NCBI GenBank assembly: GCA_937872385.1
Contig: CALMSO010000098.1
Location: forward strand, 60,120 to 124,119
Length of the DNA: 64,000 nucleotides
From: an uncultured Saprospiraceae bacterium
Lineage (GTDB): Bacteria > Bacteroidota > Bacteroidia > Chitinophagales > Saprospiraceae
Direction: 5' to 3'
This document shows positions 60,790 through 64,000 of this stretch, one piece after another. How positions within the stretch are numbered: position 1 is the first letter of the stretch; every line of letters begins with the position of its first letter. The position numbers were made by a program, and so were the translations under genes. Under the pieces are notes generated by a model. The model was not told where the DNA came from. It searched no databases and saw only the letters and a program-made list of their open reading frames with translations.

Positions 60790-61563
60790 TCAAAGCCAGC
60801 CCGCACCTAATGCTATTGATAATATAATTAGCATAATAGCTACCGTAACTTGTACCGTGTGCAGGGTAACTTTTTTCAGCAATTTATTACCGATATAAGC
60901 GCCACTGATCGCTGATAGCGTAGCCGTGAGCACGATGGGCAAATTGTCTATGAGGTTTACATTGGCAAACCGCGTAGCATATACGCTCAGGCGTGTGAAA
61001 TCAACAAAAGTGGAAACGACTACCGCCGTACCAATGAAGGCCTCTTTGCTCAGCCCAGCCTTGATGAGAAAAGCGCTGCGAAGTGCCCCTTGATTGCCCG
61101 ACAGCCCACCGAAAAAACCACTCAAAGCACCGCCAAATGGGAGTTTTTCTCGACCAAATTGCAGCTTTTGGAAATACGGCAGCAAATCCATCAGGGCGAA
61201 AATAATCAGCAGCAAGGCAATGATGAATTTTACCGGATACACCGTGAAGATTTTGCCCGATAGGGCGTAAGTAAACAGCGGCGGCCAGTCAGCGATGCGC
61301 AGCAGCAGCCACGAGCCAAGAATAGCGGCCAGCACCGCCGGGATGCCAAAACGTAGCACCACGTCTCGGTCGGCGTTTTTGCCCACCAACAGCAGCTTGA
61401 AAATATTATTGAAAAAATGCACTACGCCAGTGAGCGCAATGGCCAGCTCTACCGGAAAAAACAGCATGAATACCGGCGTGAGAATGGTGCCCAAACCGAA
61501 GCCGGAAAAGAAAGTAAGTATAGCCGCCAGCAAGGCTACAATGGCAATAATCAGAAATTCCAT
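60790..61563 (-). CDS. TauE/SafE-family membrane permease
   Basis: The start at 61563 opens MEFLIIAIVALLAAILTFFS, the first helix; an ATG nine codons upstream is less likely. 257 residues with about eight membrane helices. The family features are GFGLGTILTPVFMLFFPVELAI in the first half and FFGGLSGNQGALRSAFLIKAGLSKEAFIGT in the second, the duplicated 'G.G...' motif of TauE/SafE (DUF81) proteins. Members export sulfite, sulfoacetate or other organic anions; substrate is unknown here. No sulfur-metabolism neighbours, although cysE is 12 kb away. Confidence 0.88.
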   Translation of the reverse strand: MEFLIIAIVALLAAILTFFSGFGLGTILTPVFMLFFPVELAIALTGVVHFFNNIFKLLLVGKNADRDVVLRFGIPAVLAAILGSWLLLRIADWPPLFTYALSGKIFTVYPVKFIIALLLIIFALMDLLPYFQKLQFGREKLPFGGALSGFFGGLSGNQGALRSAFLIKAGLSKEAFIGTAVVVSTFVDFTRLSVYATRFANVNLIDNLPIVLTATLSAISGAYIGNKLLKKVTLHTVQVTVAIMLIILSIALGAGWL

Positions 61564-61705
61564 TTGGCAAATGATATATACTCTCGTCAAACAAATGGGG
61601 GTATGTTTAGTTGATGTCTGTTTTTAAATAGCTGATTATCAATATTTTTTGCTGGCGGCTTTCGGATTTACAAACAGGGCACTACTGCCTGTACCTTCGT
61701 TATTT

Positions 61706-62302
61706 TCAGAATTTAATACCCGCGCTGAGCGTCAGCATATTGTTTCGCCCGGCAGCATCGGCAAAAAAGTCGGTCAAACCGATTTCATAGTTCAAATCCA
61801 CCGTGAGGAAAAGTAAGTCCACACCAAGCCCTACATTGGCACCAAAAGTCCAGTCTTTCAGGCTGTCCCGATTGAATGCGAATGATTCCTTTTCTCGCAC
61901 GCCGAGCAGGTAAGCCGGCGTCACACCACCTTTAGCAAAGACGCGCAGCAGCCCATCGGTACCCGTCAGGTAGAAGCCCAGATTTACCGGTAGCCGCAGG
62001 TTCTGGATTTGCGTTTCGTCTTTCAGTTGCACTTCGTCGGGGGTGTTCAAGTCTTGCAGCAGTCGAGCGGTATAGGTGTAATAGTGAATGCCCGGATTGA
62101 GAAAGACAAGCCCCTTGCCCAAGCGAAAATCTACGCCCGCATTCCAGCCAGCACGCGCCTCAGCATTGATATCCATCAGCTTGGCATCTACTGCCGATAC
62201 GTTGACGCCCACTTTGGGGTTGACGCGCACCTGCGCAAGCATTCCGGTGGTCATGGCCAATGCAAAAAATAGGGTGAGCACAGCAATTTGTAGTTGTTTC
62301 AT
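61706..62302 (-). CDS. PorT-like outer-membrane beta-barrel protein
   Basis: The start at 62302 gives a signal peptide MKQLQIAVLTLFFALAMTTG followed by MLAQVRVNPKVGVNVSAVDA. 198 residues. The remainder alternates strands and turns: GWNAGVDFRLGKGLVFLNPG, YYTYTARLLQDL, NLRLPVNLGFYLTGTDGLLR, VFAKGGVTPAYLLGVREK and GANVGLGVDLLFLTVDLNYE, ending in LTLSAGIKF with a terminal Phe as in outer-membrane barrels. This fits the eight-stranded outer-membrane proteins (PF13568 group) common in Bacteroidota. Specific role unknown. Confidence 0.83.
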   Translation of the reverse strand: MKQLQIAVLTLFFALAMTTGMLAQVRVNPKVGVNVSAVDAKLMDINAEARAGWNAGVDFRLGKGLVFLNPGIHYYTYTARLLQDLNTPDEVQLKDETQIQNLRLPVNLGFYLTGTDGLLRVFAKGGVTPAYLLGVREKESFAFNRDSLKDWTFGANVGLGVDLLFLTVDLNYEIGLTDFFADAAGRNNMLTLSAGIKF

Positions 62303-62895
62303 GGTTTGTGATTTTAGAAGTAATGATGAAGTTTTTTCGTTACTAGGATGCACATAGAACGCAGCAGCCCTGTGAAAAAATACTTAAAATCCGGGCAGAG
62401 GCGTTAAGATTGGGTTAAAAGCAGGAGTTGTAGGATTTTTGGCAATGTACAGCAGGTAGATAATAGACCTTGGATAATAGACTTTAGACAAGGTTTGCGG
62501 TTATACCTCATCAGTTATCACCAAAAAAAGATGTCAGAAAGAAAAGTGATTGGTGACTTTGCAGGTTGGTGGGTTTACATTTTATGCGAATGCTAAGTGA
62601 ACCCCGAAGGGATAAAATATTTATAGACAATTGATAATCAGCGTTTTTGAACCCTGACAGGGTGATACTATGCCCAGATGGTAGGTCGCCTTTACAGCTC
62701 GTTTTTTATAAATGCCTATTATTTTTAAGCATTTCAATTTGATGTTCGCATTATTTACAAAAGAAAATTATCTGCTTTGTAAAATGCTGAAATAAAGCGT
62801 TTTCTGTTTTTAAAAATGCGCTTTTCACTGTTTTTAATAGCAACCCGCGAATAGCGAATGGCAAACCGCGAATGGCGAATAGCAAACCGCGAAAG
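62303..62895. other. intergenic region, 593 bp, repeat-bearing
   Basis: Between the barrel-protein start and the SDR end, with no supported gene. It contains a CCTGACAGG element (62647-62657), near-repeats of 'taatagac' (62459-62490) and the heptad repeat at 62840-62895. Confidence 0.55.
62840..62895. repeat. heptanucleotide tandem repeat, eight units
   Basis: Eight consecutive 7-mers: gcaaccc, gcgaata, gcgaatg, gcaaacc, gcgaatg, gcgaata, gcaaacc, gcgaaag. Two alternating subtypes (GCAAACC and GCGAATR). It abuts the stop codon of the SDR gene. Confidence 0.85.
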
Positions 62896-63597
62896 TCAAT
62901 AATCACCCAACTGTGGCCGGAGCAATAACTCTTCGATGCAAACCGTCGGGCCAGTCTGCCAAGCATTCCAAATAGCCTGGGCTACTTCTTGGGGATCAAT
63001 CAGACGACCATCGGGCACTTCCAAGCCGTCCCACGAACTGGTAAGCGTAGAACCTGGCAGCACCGCCGTCACTTTCACGCCGTGTGCCCGCAGCTCTAAG
63101 CGCAAGCTTCGCGTGAAGCCCAGCATAGCAAATTTAGTAGCGACATACGAGCCGGCGCGGTTCATGGCCGTGAGGCTGGCTACCGAGCCAATATTGAAAA
63201 TGTGCCCCCGCCCGCGCTGTACCATGGCCGGAGCTACCGCCCGCGTGAGGTGATAGGCGCTGTACAGGTTGAGTTGCATCATATGTTCCAGTGCGCCTTC
63301 GGCTTCGTCGAGTAGCGTGCCGGGTAAGAATGTGCCCGCATTATTGACCAAGACATCTACCTGTGGCCATTGTGCGAGAATAGCTGCCCCAGTTTGCTTT
63401 ACCGCTGCGGCATCGGTCAGGTCGGCTGAAAAAATCAAGACCTCCACACCAGAGAAACGCTCCTCCAGCACTGCTTTGGTTGTTTGTAAATCCGCTACGC
63501 TACGAGCCACCAAGGCTATGTGAAAGCCATTAGCAGCAAAAATCTCGGCAGTAGAGCGGCCCATTCCTTTGGTGCCCCCAGTGATGATACAATACAT
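62896..63597 (-). CDS. short-chain dehydrogenase/reductase
   Basis: 233 residues. Classical SDR: nucleotide-binding IITGGTKGMGRSTAEIFAAN at the N-terminus, DLTDAAAVK (Asp of the adenine pocket), LVNNAGTFLPG, the catalytic Ser in NIGSVASLT and the YVATK active-site motif (SYVATKFAMLGFT, Tyr-x3-Lys), then VTAVLPGSTLTSSWDG. The Arg in VARSVADL after the first strand suggests NADPH preference. Substrate unknown. It stands alone, bordered on both sides by repeat-bearing intergenic DNA. Confidence 0.93.
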   Translation of the reverse strand: MYCIITGGTKGMGRSTAEIFAANGFHIALVARSVADLQTTKAVLEERFSGVEVLIFSADLTDAAAVKQTGAAILAQWPQVDVLVNNAGTFLPGTLLDEAEGALEHMMQLNLYSAYHLTRAVAPAMVQRGRGHIFNIGSVASLTAMNRAGSYVATKFAMLGFTRSLRLELRAHGVKVTAVLPGSTLTSSWDGLEVPDGRLIDPQEVAQAIWNAWQTGPTVCIEELLLRPQLGDY

Positions 63598-63720
63598 ATT
63601 TTTGTGTTGGGTTATAACATTTCTCTACCTAAGCGATTAGACATAGTTGTACTATGCAAAAAGTATAAAAAGCTGATTATCAATAGATAGATTTTTAGAT
63701 GCCAGACTTCAGGGCGGGAC

Positions 63721-63762
63721 GCTGTTTGCTGTTCGCTGTTTGCTGTTTGCTGTTCGCTGTTT
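63721..63762. repeat. heptanucleotide tandem repeat, six units (reverse orientation)
   Basis: Six 7-mers: gctgttt, gctgttc, gctgttt, gctgttt, gctgttc, gctgttt. On the other strand they are aaacagc/gaacagc, i.e. the GCAAACA/GCGAACA members of the heptad family. Confidence 0.85.
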
Positions 63763-63766
63763 GCCC

Positions 63767-63830
63767 CCCTCTAACCCTTCTAAACCCTCTAAACCCCTCT
63801 AACCCTTCTCAACCTTTCTAAACCCCTATT
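63767..63830. repeat. CCCTCTAA-type imperfect tandem repeat
   Basis: Irregular 9-12 bp units such as ccctctaac, ccttctaaa, ccctctaaa, cccctctaac. It runs directly into the 17-bp repeat. Confidence 0.6.
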
Positions 63831-63915
63831 CCCCCATTCATCCCATTCCCCCATTCATCCTATTCCCCTATTTGTCCCATTCCCCTATTCATCCCATTCC
63901 CCTATTTGTCCCATG
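63831..63915. repeat. 17-bp tandem repeat, five units
   Basis: Five units of exactly 17 bp: cccccattcatcccatt, cccccattcatcctatt, cccctatttgtcccatt, cccctattcatcccatt, cccctatttgtcccatg. 'attcat' and 'atttgt' versions alternate in the second half. Confidence 0.85.
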
Positions 63916-63935
63916 CCCCATTCCCTAAGCAGCCC

Positions 63936-63998
63936 TCACCGATACCGTTTTCCGTGCTTAATAACCATATCCACCCGTTGTAGCAGTGCAATGTAGCG
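63936..63998 (-). CDS. possible C-terminal end of a gene continuing beyond the window
   Basis: On the - strand the edge of the window reads RYIALLQRVDMVIKHGKRYR then TGA. The basic, helix-like ending is compatible with a real C-terminus, but 20 residues are too few to identify a family, and chance cannot be excluded. Confidence 0.3.
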   Translation of the reverse strand, partial: RYIALLQRVDMVIKHGKRYR

Positions 63999-64000
63999 CA

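Overview
The window looks like a chromosomal segment of a Bacteroidota bacterium, most likely from the Saprospiria (Lewinella/Haliscomenobacter-like) group. Starts lack Shine-Dalgarno sequences, several genes have TAnnTTTG-type -7 boxes, and the families are typical of the phylum: HYC_CC_PP proteins, MbnP-like lipoproteins, PorT-like barrels, DUF2911, DUF1343/NamZ, a VPS10/sortilin-type propeller, and an Exo-GIY-YIG fusion. Composition is mid-GC, except for an AT-rich island at about 18.9-25 kb.

Layout. 0-8.9 kb: end of a peptide-type ABC permease, a GH13 alpha-glucosidase, the GTPase Era, a helical protein of unknown function, an M14 carboxypeptidase and a small exported protein. 9-14.9 kb: heavy-metal efflux operon (HYC_CC_PP protein, CusA/CzcA RND pump, TolC-like channel, HMBD lipoprotein) without a recognisable membrane-fusion protein. 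14.9-17.7 kb: NamZ-like muramidase and an exonuclease/GIY-YIG fusion. 18.1-24.9 kb: array of double-glycine-leader (bacteriocin-like) peptide genes. 25-28.2 kb: a tiny HTH protein, a MoxR ATPase, a short DUF5691-like protein and an MBL-fold hydrolase. 28.4-41.4 kb: TolB-like/barrel protein, agmatine deiminase, barrel protein, MnmG, SWIM-SNF2 helicase and an FAD oxidase. 41.4-42.2 kb: non-coding, with heptad repeats and a folded element. 42.2-46.6 kb: two di-haem MauG/MbnH-like peroxidases followed upstream by two MbnP-like lipoproteins. 46.7-63.6 kb: exonuclease, serine acetyltransferase, a 1900-aa secreted amylase, sortilin-like protein, DUF2911 protein, UbiX, FKBP, TauE/SafE permease, PorT-like barrel and an SDR.

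The most unusual region is 18.9-24.9 kb. Five copies of a ~130-150 bp block (5' leader with a hairpin, then start codon and 15-residue leader ending in Gly-Gly) are each joined to a different glycine-rich hydrophobic core. Two blocks are followed by a second GG-leader peptide of another leader type, and most by a tiny two-helix membrane protein that could be immunity. Hairpins sit in peptide/partner junctions, one membrane-protein gene plus its terminator is duplicated almost exactly, and the block copies stay nearly identical while flanking DNA diverges. One peptide is frameshifted at a G8 tract. The export genes appear destroyed: a chimeric ORF joins the first half of a membrane-anchored thioredoxin to the last ~65 residues of an ABC transporter ATPase, with a 7-bp inverted repeat at the seam. 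It reads as a recombining store of bacteriocin cassettes whose exporter would have to be elsewhere in the genome.

A second theme is intergenic repeats. A heptanucleotide family (GCRAAYN-like) occurs at four distant loci, alongside 10-bp and 17-bp tandem repeats. All calls come from reading the sequence and from knowledge of the families; no database search was run.
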